This document shows positions 35,175 to 44,131 of a stretch of 64,000 nucleotides of DNA, one piece after another. The stretch covers positions 1,893,371-1,957,370 of the forward strand of contig CM063246.1 of the NCBI GenBank assembly GCA_032158295.1, read 5' to 3'. This DNA is from Pycnopodia helianthoides. Taxonomy: Eukaryota > Echinodermata > Asteroidea > Forcipulatida > Asteriidae. The stretch's first letter is position 1. Every line of letters starts with the position of its first letter. Position numbers and translations under genes: made by a program. The notes below the pieces were generated by a model that was not told the origin of the DNA, ran no database searches, and was given only the letters and a program-made list of their open reading frames with translations.

Positions 35175-36166
35175 CCCATACGGACATTTCGTGCTCAATA
35201 TAGGGGTATGGTGTTACCCTTGTCCCTCTATTGTCTTCATGGTGTGCTTGGAATCTCAGCAAATCTCTACAGGATTTTTTAAGGGGTGGGAAACTTATGT
35301 ACAAGAGGGAAAAAGTATATTAAATTATGGGAACTATGGAGGAGGGGATACCCTCTCCCAATTATCGGGCATGGTTTACATACGGTAAATTATGCCACAC
35401 CTTAACTAGAGGGGGCGCCCCCGGCCCCCTCCCCTGTTCAGAACCCTTGCTCCCTCTCAAACTATTAATTTGTTCATTTTCCCCCTCATTTTGGGAGGAC
35501 AAAATGAGATTCCAAAAATGAAGTAATTAACACTTTGATACGTTGATAGCCCCCAATTGATGTCTTTTTCAAAGTCAACAAGTATCATTGCACTGTTTTG
35601 GGCCTTTTTACACTCTTTGATAATTCCGGGCTCACTTATAAGCGAAGCAATTTTTGTATTATTTGTTAATGTAAACATGATTTTCTATATACTTACTTAC
35701 ACTTTGTGCCTTCCAAACTTTAACCCAGTGGACCTCTCAGAAAAATTAGGATGTCATGATTAATAATTTATTACTTAGTTATGGATGATATTGATTGACT
35801 CACATTTGGAGCAAGTTTATAAAGACTCTCCGAAATGTTCCTGAAATTGATTTTCTCGTTTCCGTCATTGCTGTTATCTGCGTAGGACTTGCTGACGTCA
35901 TCCCGTAGGTGGCCATCTTCGCTACCCTCGATCCGTGATGAAAATGGGGGCTGGTTCCGTCCGAGTGGGGTTCGCAGAATGTGAGTGTGCGACAAGATTC
36001 TGCTTGTGGAGATGGCATGTCTTGAGGAGGACGCCTGCCGTTCTGAGTAAAGTTGTTTTATGGTTGGCAACTCTTTTTGAGTTCTCGGCCGCAAGGCAAA
36101 ATCCGTCAGCTTCAGGCAGAGAAGCAACGACCCGACGGTGAAAACGAAAACGATGTTTTTCTTTCG
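28758..36166 (-). CDS. CHST15: Carbohydrate sulfotransferase 15-like gene, copy A
   Basis: Seven coding exons found on the minus strand: 36166-35804, 34428-34191, 32881-32798, 32593-32440, 31540-31378, 29662-29518, 28942-28758. They join in phase to 443 aa plus an N-terminal exon not located: exon 2 begins after TTATTGTTTCAG and contains no Met. Resembles GalNAc4S-6ST/CHST15, a Golgi PAPS-dependent sulfotransferase acting on chondroitin-type glycans. Visible features are a signal anchor (KKNIVFVFTVGSLLLCLKL), the 5'-phosphosulfate loop MPKAGTTD, KEPHWWTRKR, IMGDSSASTFWDN, the 3'-phosphate motif FRDPTVRLFSD, YLRDWLTVFP with IKVIRLED, and REFYQPFNVELA. The family assignment is firm, the exact substrate is not. 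Introns hold a Crypton relic, minisatellites and a SINE fragment. A possible alternative start, ATG 36238-36236, would read through the acceptor and is not conserved in copy B. Confidence 0.85.
29518..29662 (-). CDS. CHST15: Sulfotransferase A exon 7
   Basis: 145 nt from TTTGAAG|AGAGCT to CTGA|GTAAGT. Reads RASIGLYSIYLRDWLTVFP, DQIKVIRLEDWQINC and LFEFLQL. Confidence 0.9.
29973..29988 (-). promoter_or_regulatory. Histone-type 3' stem-loop look-alike
   Basis: The minus strand reads GGTTCTTTTCAGAACC, a 6-bp stem with a UUUC loop, preceded by ACC and followed by AACACC and a purine-rich CAAAAGAGAT about 8 nt downstream. This is the layout of a metazoan histone mRNA 3' end, but no histone coding sequence lies upstream. 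It is in copy A DNA with no counterpart in copy B. Confidence 0.3.
30220..30735 (+). pseudogene. Crypton-type tyrosine recombinase fragment
   Basis: Frames on the plus strand give MAEASNNFVLLNDGEIADLI, then after a frame break ELDNFLSQFYGGLRKDDGTL, YNKSMHAIRYGIHLHFL and VSKDDITKIFDS. The pattern 'LDxFLxxFYxGxRKxDGxxYxxxSxxxxRxxIxxxL' is typical of the core-binding region of Crypton-type recombinases and their domesticated relatives (ZMYM/QRICH1/KIAA1958 family). The catalytic domain is missing and the frame is broken. It lies antisense in intron 6 of sulfotransferase A and is absent from copy B. Confidence 0.65.
30856..31001. mobile_element. Hairpin MITE in intron 6 of sulfotransferase A
   Basis: Inverted arms: TTTTCATGGGTTGAAAGATG near 30,890 and CATCTTTCAACTCATGAAAA near 30,952, extending outward (GTGCAATAAG / CCATTGCAC). 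The loop is CTCGGCTTCGCCTCG, itself a small hairpin. Not present in copy B. Confidence 0.75.
31378..31540 (-). CDS. CHST15: Sulfotransferase A exon 6
   Basis: 163 nt, from an A-rich acceptor ACAAAAG|GTTGTT to ATG|GTAAAG. Reads LFSDFNFFTLHDYDLGP, FHGKVVDYLDGFKSCL, NRTCAYDMKSGTQM. Copy B has a better pyrimidine-containing acceptor. Confidence 0.8.
31720..32080. repeat. Degenerate CCACTGGCCTCAGCAG minisatellite in intron 5 (copy A)
   Basis: Imperfect tandem units CCACTGGCCTCAGCAG/A of about 15-18 bp. A homologous array is at 46,175-46,575 in copy B with a different unit order. The array predates the duplication and has diverged since. Confidence 0.8.
32440..32593 (-). CDS. CHST15: Sulfotransferase A exon 5 (3'-phosphate site)
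   Basis: 154 nt from ATTATAG|GAGACTC to AAG|GTGAGT. Reads GDSSASTFWDNQKWREFFP to IIVTFRDPTVR. The upstream in-frame LLTRSII is intron sequence: the join TVIM-GDSSAS restores phase and the family motif. Confidence 0.85.
32798..32881 (-). CDS. CHST15: Sulfotransferase A exon 4
   Basis: 84 nt from TTTTCAG|TGAACC to ATGG|GTAGGT. Reads NLPRYINFQSVNIAPHLAN then GSDPTVIM. Same length and phase in copy B. Found by phase, not by an open frame. Confidence 0.8.
32882..34190 (-). other. Sulfotransferase A intron 3
   Basis: No extra exon seen. Parts match copy B (48,040-48,600). The middle, about 33,310-34,020, is specific to copy A and includes the SINE fragment. Confidence 0.5.
33470..33540 (+). mobile_element. 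SINE fragment (tRNA 3' half)
   Basis: TTAATCCGGAGGTCGTTGG TTCAAATCCCGCTCTAGTC plus TTGTTCAACCC, matching the 3' half of the SINE at 24,507. It lies in intron 3 of sulfotransferase A. Confidence 0.65.
34191..34428 (-). CDS. CHST15: Sulfotransferase A exon 3 (PAPS 5'-phosphosulfate site)
   Basis: 238 nt from CTAG|GTCTTC to GGAA|GTAAGT. Encodes VFDAVPEKFLPQFRNPCWW, LPYFFLAGMPKAGTTDVHNK and KEPHWWTRKRLSG. Confidence 0.9.
34520..35180. repeat. TG-microsatellite and nested tandem repeats in intron 2 (copy A)
   Basis: Contains (TG)n runs, two head-to-tail copies of a unit of about 180 bp (34,560-34,735 and 34,742-34,910) shared with 3,966-4,140 in reverse, and about 3.5 copies of the 18-mer GGTCCCCGTTTGGGGAAA at 34,968-35,028. 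Copy B lacks all of it. The open frames here are artefacts. Confidence 0.85.
35180..35390. repeat. Dispersed repeat related to 21,890-22,052
   Basis: Shares CCCTCTATTGTCTTCATGGTG TGCTTGGAATCTCAG and GATACCCTCTCC...ATCGGGC phrases with 21,900-22,052, and its left part with 48,990-49,110. Confidence 0.6.
35804..36166 (-). CDS. CHST15: Sulfotransferase A exon 2 (signal anchor and stem)
   Basis: 363 nt, phase 0 at both ends, between TTTATTGTTTCAG and AAT|GTGAGT. Anchor RKKNIVFVFTVGSLLLCLKL then a Ser-rich stem. It lacks 198 nt that are present in copy B. Confidence 0.8.
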
Positions 36167-36308
36167 CTGAAACAATAAAGAAAATGCTAGATAGATAGAT
36201 AAATGGATACGAGTTTTTTTCTTCTTCGCAATATTCATCACAGTATAAACATTGAATTACAGTTATATTAATTGTTATTGTACTGGGTACCGTAACTTTT
36301 GGGGGATG

Positions 36309-36330
36309 ATGACGTCATCGATGACGTCAT
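36309..36330. promoter_or_regulatory. Double CRE palindrome upstream of sulfotransferase A exon 2
   Basis: Two perfect ATGACGTCAT sites joined by CG form a 22-bp perfect palindrome about 140 bp upstream of exon 2. The homologous place in the copy B spacer (about 53,345) keeps a single GATGACGTCATG. It matches CREB/ATF consensus, but whether it regulates anything is unknown. Confidence 0.4.
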
Positions 36331-36344
36331 TACATTAATTCAAT

Positions 36345-36945
36345 GATTAATTTCTTCCAAAAAATCATATCGAAGCTAAAAATGCTATAAAGATCTTTGC
36401 ACCATAATAAACGTTTTTGATGCATTGTACATATCTTCCACAAAGTAAAACCGGAAGTTGAAATTTAAATTTTGTTTCTTTTTATCCAAACATGTTAATA
36501 ATAATTAGATCTTACATTTTTTTCCTGGACATATGGCATCGTTGAGGGCATCCCTTTTGACATTGAGCCCATCTCAACCTTGTTTTTTGTTTGCACATCA
36601 AAATATAGACTGGTACGCTGTCCTTTATCCACAAGGATAAGGACAGGCACCGGTCTATTAGTCAAAGAGATGGTCACTGCTACTGGTCCCCTGTCCAACT
36701 GGTCCCCCTATCTGCAAGACCGCAATGGGATGCGAGGTCAAAGGTGCGTTTGTCAGGATTCCTCCAAACGCTCAAAGCCGGTCTCTGGTGTAAAACACGA
36801 GCCTCGAAGTGTGACGTCAGATGTTCGGGCTAATCAAAATAGTGCTAACGAAAATCTGCCGGACACTCGCTTCAGACCCCCCTACCCACAACCGAACCTA
36901 AGGTGAGCCCTGTAGGCCTACACTTGGCACCCGATGACAACGCAA
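36345..36945. other. Copy-A-specific 600-bp block with an exon-like minus frame
   Basis: Absent from the homologous copy B spacer. The minus frame 36,695-36,513 reads ISLTNRPVPVLILVDKGQR then TSLYFDVQTKNKVEMGSMSK and ends at QEKN|GTAAGA, a good donor, but an in-frame TAG lies just upstream and I find no clean acceptor. It may be an orphan or decayed exon. Not recognised. Confidence 0.3.
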
Positions 36946-37196
36946 AAAGTATAATAAATAAATAAAACAAATCCTATGGTTTCTAAACGTTTCAACTCCT
37001 TAAAGGATAACAAAATACAATTTCTTCAACGAGGCATACTGCTAGAATGTAGCAAGGAAGAGAGTGGTAAAGCACTTAAAATTACTAAATACACAAAAAA
37101 CTTAGAGGGCGCTGCACTGTGGCGATCACCCTGTGTTCAGATTCTCCGTATTTTTCGATATATTTGTGCTGTTTTCTCCTTATCGTCTATATTTTC

Positions 37197-37495
37197 TTAA
37201 AGGAACATTACAGAATTGGTTTTTGCTAACAAAACAGTTGCTGGCAGTGATGTAATCCACCATATACATAAACTGACAAACCTGTAGAAGTTGGAGATCG
37301 ATCGGCCATCTGGGTCACGATAAAATAGTGAAAAACAGATTCCACATTTGCATGAAATCATATAGATTCAACAAAATGAATAAAACGCCCACTGAGCGAT
37401 AAACTCCAATCGGAAAATTAGTTTATTCATTTCTCATCAAATATGGCATTTCAGACAGAAATATTTCAAGGGATGTTTTCTACTATCATCATCAT
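37197..37495 (-). mobile_element. TTAA-MITE, family R3, truncated
   Basis: Begins TTAAAGGAACATTACAGAAT and breaks off at CTATCATCATCATG, losing the far terminus. The central palindrome has one change (CGCCCACTGAGCG). Confidence 0.8.
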
Positions 37496-37499
37496 GCAA

Positions 37500-37980
37500 T
37501 GACCAAACAGCCCCCACTCTCAAGCATCATAAAACAAACGCAGACTGCAGTGGTTTGGTCACCTCCAACGAATGGGAGAAATCGTCTTTTGCTGCTCTGC
37601 AGAAAGGTGTGCCGAGCCTTTCTTCTCCAGCTTTGAGACCGTCACCCAACCAGCCTTGCTTCCGTCGGCGATGCGAATTTTCTTCTTACGCTCAGCTACC
37701 AACTCCTCGGCCTCTAGAAGCGCTTCGATGGCTAAATCAGGATCAGATTTGTTGATAAGAGCCAACTTTGCTTTGTTCAGAGCAATCTCTACCTTCCCGC
37801 AGAATTCAAATTGCTCAACGTTGCCTGGCCTCTCTAGCTCCTTCGCTTCAAGTTTGTTTCTGAGCTCTCTTATAGACGTAATTGACTCTTGTTTAGGCGT
37901 TGAAATGGCATCGAACCTTTCGTCAAAATAGTGCTTGAACTTGTCAAAAATTAAAGATGTCTCAGACGCACATCCTCTTC
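37500..37980 (-). pseudogene. LTR-retrotransposon gag-like fragment plus LINE scrap
   Basis: The minus frame from about 37,980 down reads KYFDERFDAISTPKQES ... EALLEAEELVAERKKKIRIA then DGSKAGWVTVSKLE, resembling the 'KKxIKIADxSxxGWxxVxxY' segment of gag-like proteins of invertebrate LTR elements. At 37,517-37,575 the plus strand reads RRLQWFGHLQRMGE, a phrase typical of LINE RT C-termini. Both are relics. Confidence 0.45.
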
Positions 37981-38564
37981 ATTCGACATCGTCTATCAGT
38001 ATCGGAAAATATTAGGTTTATAAAAGAGGTAATTAAATTCGGAGTGAAGCTTGTACAGCATATGTGCATGAGCCTGAAGTGAAGGGCGTTGGTCCGAACT
38101 CACGGTTAAATACGGAAATCAGTCTAGCGTGAATAGAATTAACAGAGGATATGCAATGGAATGCGCTCCAGTTGCGCAGCAGAAGAATGTCGGTCTTTTG
38201 TACAAAACAAAACTACATGCTCTTTGTGACTGTTGTCTACATTCCACCTCAAGCTGATGGCAATAGTGCTGCGGCCACAATCGCCAGGATTGTACTCGAC
38301 CTAGAAAAGAAATCCCCCATGCTGTTAACATTATAACAGGTGATTTTAACCATTGTGATCTCGAACCAGTGATGCCCCACTACTTCCAATAATTTGGACA
38401 CTCCCACCAGAGGTCAACGCACTCTTGACAAGTGTTATGGGAACATTCCTGCTGCATATAAAGGCATACGGGAAGGCACCCCTCGGCATGTCTGATCATA
38501 ATATGGTTCATCTTCTCACAAAATATAAACATAAACTTAAAAAAAAAAAACGTGATTAAAAAAA

Positions 38565-39729
38565 GTCAAGAAATGGGACCAACAGAACATTGAAACCTTG
38601 CGATGTTGTTTCGAGACTACAAACTGGAACATCTTTATAGATTCTGCCTCAATTGATGAAACCACCGATGTCATCACTGACTACATCGAGTTCTGCGAAA
38701 ACCTAGTCATCCCAGAAATTGAAATTTAAACTTAACCTAACAATAAGATCTGGCTGAATAAAGAAGCTAGTAATCTTATAAAACAAAAGCACCGGGCACA
38801 TTCAAATAACGAGCACCAAGTCAAACGTCATGCAGTTACATATTGAAATCAAGAAACAAATCCGTCTCTGCAAGAAACAGTATGGCCAGAAAATTGAAAG
38901 AAAATTTAATAACGGTGACCCAAAAAGTGGATGAAGTGCTATGAAAGACATCACAGTCAAGAAATGGGACCAACAGAACATTGAAACCTTGCGATGTTTT
39001 TTCGAAACTACAAACTGGAACATCTTTATAGATTCTGCCTCAATTGATGAAACCACCGATGACTGACTACATCAAGTTCTGCGAAAACCTAGTCATCCCA
39101 AAAATTGAAATTGAAACTTAACCTAACAATAAGAGCTGGCTGAATAAAGAAGCTAGTAATCTTATAAAACAAAAGCACCGGGCACATTCAAATAACGAGC
39201 ACCAAGTCAAACGTCATGCAGTTACATATTGAAATCAAGAAACAAATCCGTCTCTGCAAGAAACAGTATGGCCAGAAAATTGAAAGAAAATTTAATAACG
39301 GTGACCCAAAAAGTGGATGAAGTGCTATGAAAGACATCACAGTCAAGAAATGGGACCAACAGAACATTGAAACCTTGCGATGTTTTTTCGAAACTACAAA
39401 CTGGAACATCTTTATAGATTCTGCCTCAATTGATGAAACCACCGATGACTGACTACATCAAGTTCTGCGAAAACCTAGTCATCCCAAAAATTGAAATTGA
39501 AATTTAACCTAACAATAAGAGCTGGCTGAATAAAGAAGCTAGTAATCTTATAAAACAAAAGCACCGGGCACATTCAAATAACGAGCACCAAGTCAAACGT
39601 CATGCAGTTACATATTGAAATCAAGAAACAAATCCGTCTCTGCAAGAAACAGTATGGCCAGAAAATTGAAAGAAAATTTAATAACGGTGACCCCAAAAGT
39701 GGATGGAATGCTATGAAAGACATCACAAG
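38565..39729 (+). repeat. Three tandem copies of a 386-391-bp LINE block
   Basis: Units start at GTCAAGAAATGGGACCAACA: 38,565, 38,956 and 39,342. Units 2 and 3 are almost identical, unit 1 carries about 5 extra bases (GTCATC near CACCGAT). The last unit continues into the RT region, so the array is an internal expansion. Confidence 0.9.
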
Positions 39730-40387
39730 TTATGGAAATCGAAACAAATGGGCTGGTCCCCCTGGAGATCCAAAAGAATACTGGAATGACTTGAACCGAT
39801 TTTATGGGCGCTTCGACAACAATAGTTTTCTCCATGTGACGTAGCAAATGATCAGCTGTGTGCTACGTTTGCTGCAAGCATCAATGATAACAATAGAACA
39901 CTGCTGACAACGGCTCAAGTTGAAAAATCTTTTTAAAATATCAAATCTAATAAGGCTGCAGGACCAGACGGGATCTCTGGAAGAATCCTTAAAACCTGCT
40001 GTAAAGAACTGGCTGAAATCTTCAGACAACTATTGCAATGGTCCCTTGACTGCCACATCGTCCCAAGGATATGGAAAACATCTATTATCACTCCTGTCCC
40101 AAAGATATCCAAGCCAAAAGACCTTAACGATTTCAGACCAATTGCACTCACAGCCACTGTGATGAAATGCCTCGAACATATTATTAAAGATGTACTTTTA
40201 GTTGAAACTAATAACTTGTTGGACCCTTTTCAGTTTGCCTACCGGGCAAACCGTGGTGTATCAGATGCCTTAGCTACATTATTGCATAATACTTATGACC
40301 ATCTTGACAAACCTAAAACTTATGTGCGTACTTTATTTATTGATTTCTCCTCTGCTTTCAACACCATTAAACCTCATGTTCTTTTAA

Positions 40388-40846
40388 CCCTCGGAGAAGC
40401 GGGCCATTTTGTATAACGTGTGGTCTCCAGGTGGAGAATTTTATCACCTCTCAGTTTTGTAGGTCAATAACCCCTTCCTGCAAGCCCAAAGCAATTTTAA
40501 TCCCTACAGGGCTTTTGTCTGGGCCAGCAGTGTGTGTTATTTGCGACCTGTTTTAGCTCTCGGCGGCACAGGGTTGACACAAAGAGATAATGGCACAAGG
40601 AGTTGGCTCACTAAGATATCCAGTTACAATTCCCAAGGACATTGCTGTCCCTTGGGGCTGCTGTCATTCATTACTCCTTACTCGGCAGTGGTTATATCCT
40701 GGCCAATGGGAGTCTACAGGCTTGTGGTGTATACCAGGGGTGAGGATTACATGGAACATTGGCTTTATTGGCCCATTGAGAAAAAAATTATGACCATATT
40801 TGGACTATGTGGAGAATTTTTTCACCACGTTGCTTCCCTGAGAGTT
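40388..40846. mobile_element. 459-bp insertion at TTAA in the LINE RT (piggyBac-like MITE?)
   Basis: Removing it joins HVL to LSKMHKMNINPHLALWISD in one RT frame. Both junctions carry TTTTAA (40,382-40,387 and 40,845-40,850). The left end CCCTCGGAGAAGC and the inverted right end (ACTCTCAGGGAAGC) are similar. TTAA target plus a CCCT start suggests a piggyBac-type non-autonomous element. No coding capacity. Confidence 0.7.
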
Positions 40847-41929
40847 TTAAGTAAAATGCATAAAATGAATATTAACCCACATCTTGCCCTCTGGATCAGT
40901 GACTTTTTAAAATGTAGGTCACAAAGGGTCAGGTTTGCGAACACCTTTTCTGACATTACTCACATAAGCACAGGTGTTCCCCAGGGCTGTGTCCTGTCAC
41001 CACTACTGTTTTCTCTGTATACCAGTGACTTCCATTTAGAGAACGGCCAATGTGTTATAACTAAATATGCAGACGACACAGCCCTGACAGGGCTTATCAC
41101 AAATAATGATAAAGTTGGACATAGAAAGGAAATAACTAATTTTCTTGACTCGTAAAACCTCAAACACTGTCGAACCTATAGAAATCAATAAAGAATCTGT
41201 TGAGGTTGTCAAAGAAATCAAGTATTTGGGTACACTTATCGATAGCAAACTAAACTGGAATACAAATACTACCCAACTTTGTAAAAGAGCTAATCAACGG
41301 CTTTACTTTTTAAGAAAACTGAAATCGTTTAACGTAAACACCAATATTCTTAAACTTTTTTATCAGAGTACAATTCAATCTATTTTAAGTTTCTGTTGTA
41401 TTTGTTAATATAATTCACTATCGCAAGCAAATTGTAAGAAACTCCAGCGCATCACCAAACAGGCTAACAGGATTATTGGAGCAGACACTAAGACTAAGAG
41501 CATGCAAGAAATCATGGAAGATTACATAATGACTCAGTTCAATAAGATTCTTTGTAATCCAACCCACCCTGTTAACCCTCAAATTGTTCAAAATCACTTA
41601 GGCAGGGTCCGACAACTGTGTCTCAAGACCAACAGATTGAAGAATTCCTTTGTACCTAGCGCAATTAACCTTTTTAACAGTAGTTGGTCGAGATAACGTG
41701 GTACATTTAAATATATAATATATATATTTTGTACATTCTCGCGTATTTTATGTTCTGTATTTATATGACCTCACCCTTTGTCTGTAATTTTGTAAATTTT
41801 AATTCGTGTTGTCTTGTTGTTTATGCCTTTACTTGTATTGATTCTCCTTATACATAGGGAAGACAAATTTCATGCTTTTTATCATGACAATAAATATTTT
41901 TGAATCTTTGAATCTTTTGAACTGCATGA

Positions 41930-42640
41930 GTTTTATGTAGCGACGACTACTTCAACCACTGCAGTATAGTTGTTGCTACGAAATCTCATGCAGTTTTCTT
42001 ATGTAATTAGTTAGTCTTTAAGTGCTTTACCACTATCTTCCTTGTTTTATCTATCTCTATCTCTAACACAGCTATATCTCTATTATTGCTAAGAATAAAG
42101 GAAACTCACCAGCATGGCGTGGAAGCACCAAATTCAGTCTTTCTGATAGCGCAGACAGGAGTGCGAAAAATCATTCGGAAGGGCCGACTCCGAGCCACGG
42201 CTGATAAGTTGCAAGCTCGTATGGTATACACTAAATAATGATCGCTTGATCGTATAGTGACAAGGGAAGTGCAGTACGATAAAGCTCGGCATGGATCGCC
42301 AATAGGAAATGATATTGCGCGGGCTTGGAAGTTGTTGGCATAAGGAGCATTGTTGATTATTGTTATGAGAAACATTGTGAGAAACGAACCCTTTGAAGTA
42401 GTGTAGTTTTAGAAATGGAGGCATGCCAGCTGTTATGGACGTTATTGATTTAAATACCACAATGGGGAACATACCTCATTTTTACCAATTAGTAACGGGA
42501 GATTTCAAATAAACAAGTTCATTGATATTTGGAAATGTTTACACAGCAGGGGCGATTGTGGAACATTGCGTAGACTGACGACATAAAAACACAGAGTGGC
42601 AATCAGTGTTAGAGCAAATTAGGTTTGGCAGCCAAACAAT
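41930..42640. repeat. Segmental duplication, spacer part 1 (copy A side)
   Basis: Matches 53,930-54,420 and 55,150-55,510: shared phrases include CTCACCAGCATGGCGTGG, GTTGCAAGCTCGTATGGTA and AACAAGTTCATTGATATTTGG. No gene recognised in it. Confidence 0.85.
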
Positions 42641-43660
42641 TAGTTAGTAACAAAATAAAGAAATAAAGAAACAAATTATAAGGTACATGAAAAAAAAAAA
42701 AAACGTAATGTGATGGCCAGGATCAACAAAAGTATAGATAGATTGCAATACGCGTCAGTGACCGCCATCTTTGATGTAAAACAATGGAAAAAGTGCACGC
42801 GTGTACGCGCTACGCACAACTCTCAGCCAATGATAGCTCTTCATCAAAGATGGTGGTCAATGACGGGTATTGCAGTCCATCTATACTTAAACACTTTGGG
42901 TCGAAAGCCTAATGACAAAGTCACATAAGGAGACAACACTAATAAAATAACGATAAAATATATTTAAAAGGTATAGAATATGTAAATACACAGAGCACAA
43001 ACTGATAAAATAATTTTACTAAACACTAAACAACAAACTAAATGCTGGATGAATCGGTGGCACACGGCAAAAGACACAGACCACGAGTCGATGGAGCACG
43101 TTCATTTTCAACTGTGTTTTATCAGGTCTGTATACAAACACCATGGATACAGTTGAGCGTAAAATGAAACGATGGATATCTTAAGTTGAAATATAGTCAG
43201 GACACCGAAGCGTCATCCCAATTAGTGCCTCACATCTACATGTGGACACTTTTATTTTGTTCTGAAACCCTGAATCCCTTTCTTGGGATCTGCAGGAAAC
43301 AGATGCAGACTGACCCCATCTTTAGTTGTTTTGCTGCATCTAGCAGCATACACCTGGTCGGCATTGCCGGAAAAATGCAAGAAAAAAACCCCCCTTTTTT
43401 TCGAAACGTACAAGCTCACTACTTGGACCTACTTGCACGTGTGTTTACAACGTGAATGCAGGCACATTCGACGGGGTCGATGTTCGAGGCGAAGTCTTCC
43501 TCGATTGACGTCACAAAAGGGGATAGGCGTAGTCATCCCCAAACGACTTTATCTATTTTTTTTACTACATATAAATCCTGACAAATAATTACTCAAAAAA
43601 TTGTTTTATTGTAAATAAATTATACACATACTCTTATGTTTAAAAAAGAGAAAAAGTAAT
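42641..43660. other. Intergenic between the duplicated units
   Basis: No coding frame with a known domain. A minus-strand AATAAA near 43,604-43,609 could serve as a poly(A) signal for copy B, about 520 bp past its stop, by inference. Confidence 0.35.
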
Positions 43661-43798
43661 AGACCCCGTATGTATGAATGGAACGCCACACACAGCCCTC
43701 AGACAATGAGAGTTCTTCATTTGTCCTCATAGTGAGGGCGCTGTTTGTATGAGCATGTGACGTCAATTGCAAGGGGTTTGTAACGAATATCAAAGATC

Positions 43799-44125
43799 GA
43801 GATATATAACCAAGCAGACATATGAAGCTAAACCACGAATCGCAACCACCATGCACGTTCTATGGTAGCTGTAGGGGAAGGGGTAGGGGTAGGTAGGTGT
43901 AGGTGAAGGGGTAGGGGTAGGGTTAAGGTTAGGGTTAGGGTAAGAGTGAGGGTGATAGTTAGGGTTAGGGATAGGGTTATGGTTATGGGTAGGGTTTTTC
44001 TTTTAAAGAATAAAAACAAGTTAGGGTTACCAGCTGAGAAACAGGGAACCAGTGACAGCTACCATAGAACGGTCATGGTTGTGGTTCGTGGTTTAGCTTC
44101 ATACGTATGTTTGGTTATATGCCTC
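43799..44125. mobile_element. Long-TIR element with 8-bp TSD and telomere-like core
   Basis: Terminal inverted repeats of about 65 bp (GAGATATATAACCAAGCAG / inverse of TTTGGTTATATGCCTC, then ATGAAGCTAAACCACGA and TTCTATGGTAGCTG). It is flanked by CAAAGATC at 43,791-43,798 and 44,126-44,133. The core (about 43,870-44,020) is GGGTAGGGGTAGG and GGGTTAGGGTTA repeats. The 8-bp duplication plus a GAGA start resembles Mutator-like elements. Copy A has the unfilled site. Confidence 0.85.
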
Positions 44126-44131
44126 CAAAGA

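Larger units (their letters stand above)
38130..41930 (+). pseudogene. Broken full-length-type LINE (CR1/L2-like)
   Basis: In order: AP-endonuclease remnants (YIPPQADGNSAA, IITGDFNHCDL, SDHNMVHLL), a triplicated linker block (38,565-39,729), and RT segments GRILKTCCKELAEI-like, DFRPIALTATVMKCLEHIIK, LFIDFSSAFNTIKPHVL, TGVPQGCVLSPLLFSLYTSD, KYADDTALTG and YLGTLIDSKLNWN. It ends with a tail of TTTGAATC-type repeats at about 41,893-41,930. Several frame breaks, the internal triplication, a 459-bp insertion and a deletion after TNFLDS make it inactive. Related to the copy at 14,365. Confidence 0.85.

Noticed and set aside
34903..35388. 161-aa open frame
   Set aside because: Made of TG microsatellite and the 18-bp GGTCCCCGTTTGGGGAAA repeat inside a sulfotransferase intron.
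36236..36238. ATG as start of sulfotransferase A
   Set aside because: The read-through over TTATTGTTTCAG is not conserved in copy B, which has no ATG there, while the acceptor is conserved.
40532..41155. 207-aa frame as a gene
   Set aside because: It starts inside the 459-bp insertion and ends in broken LINE reverse transcriptase.
43870..44020. True telomere or chromosome end
   Set aside because: The GGGTTA-like repeats are short, imperfect and bounded by transposon inverted repeats with a target duplication.
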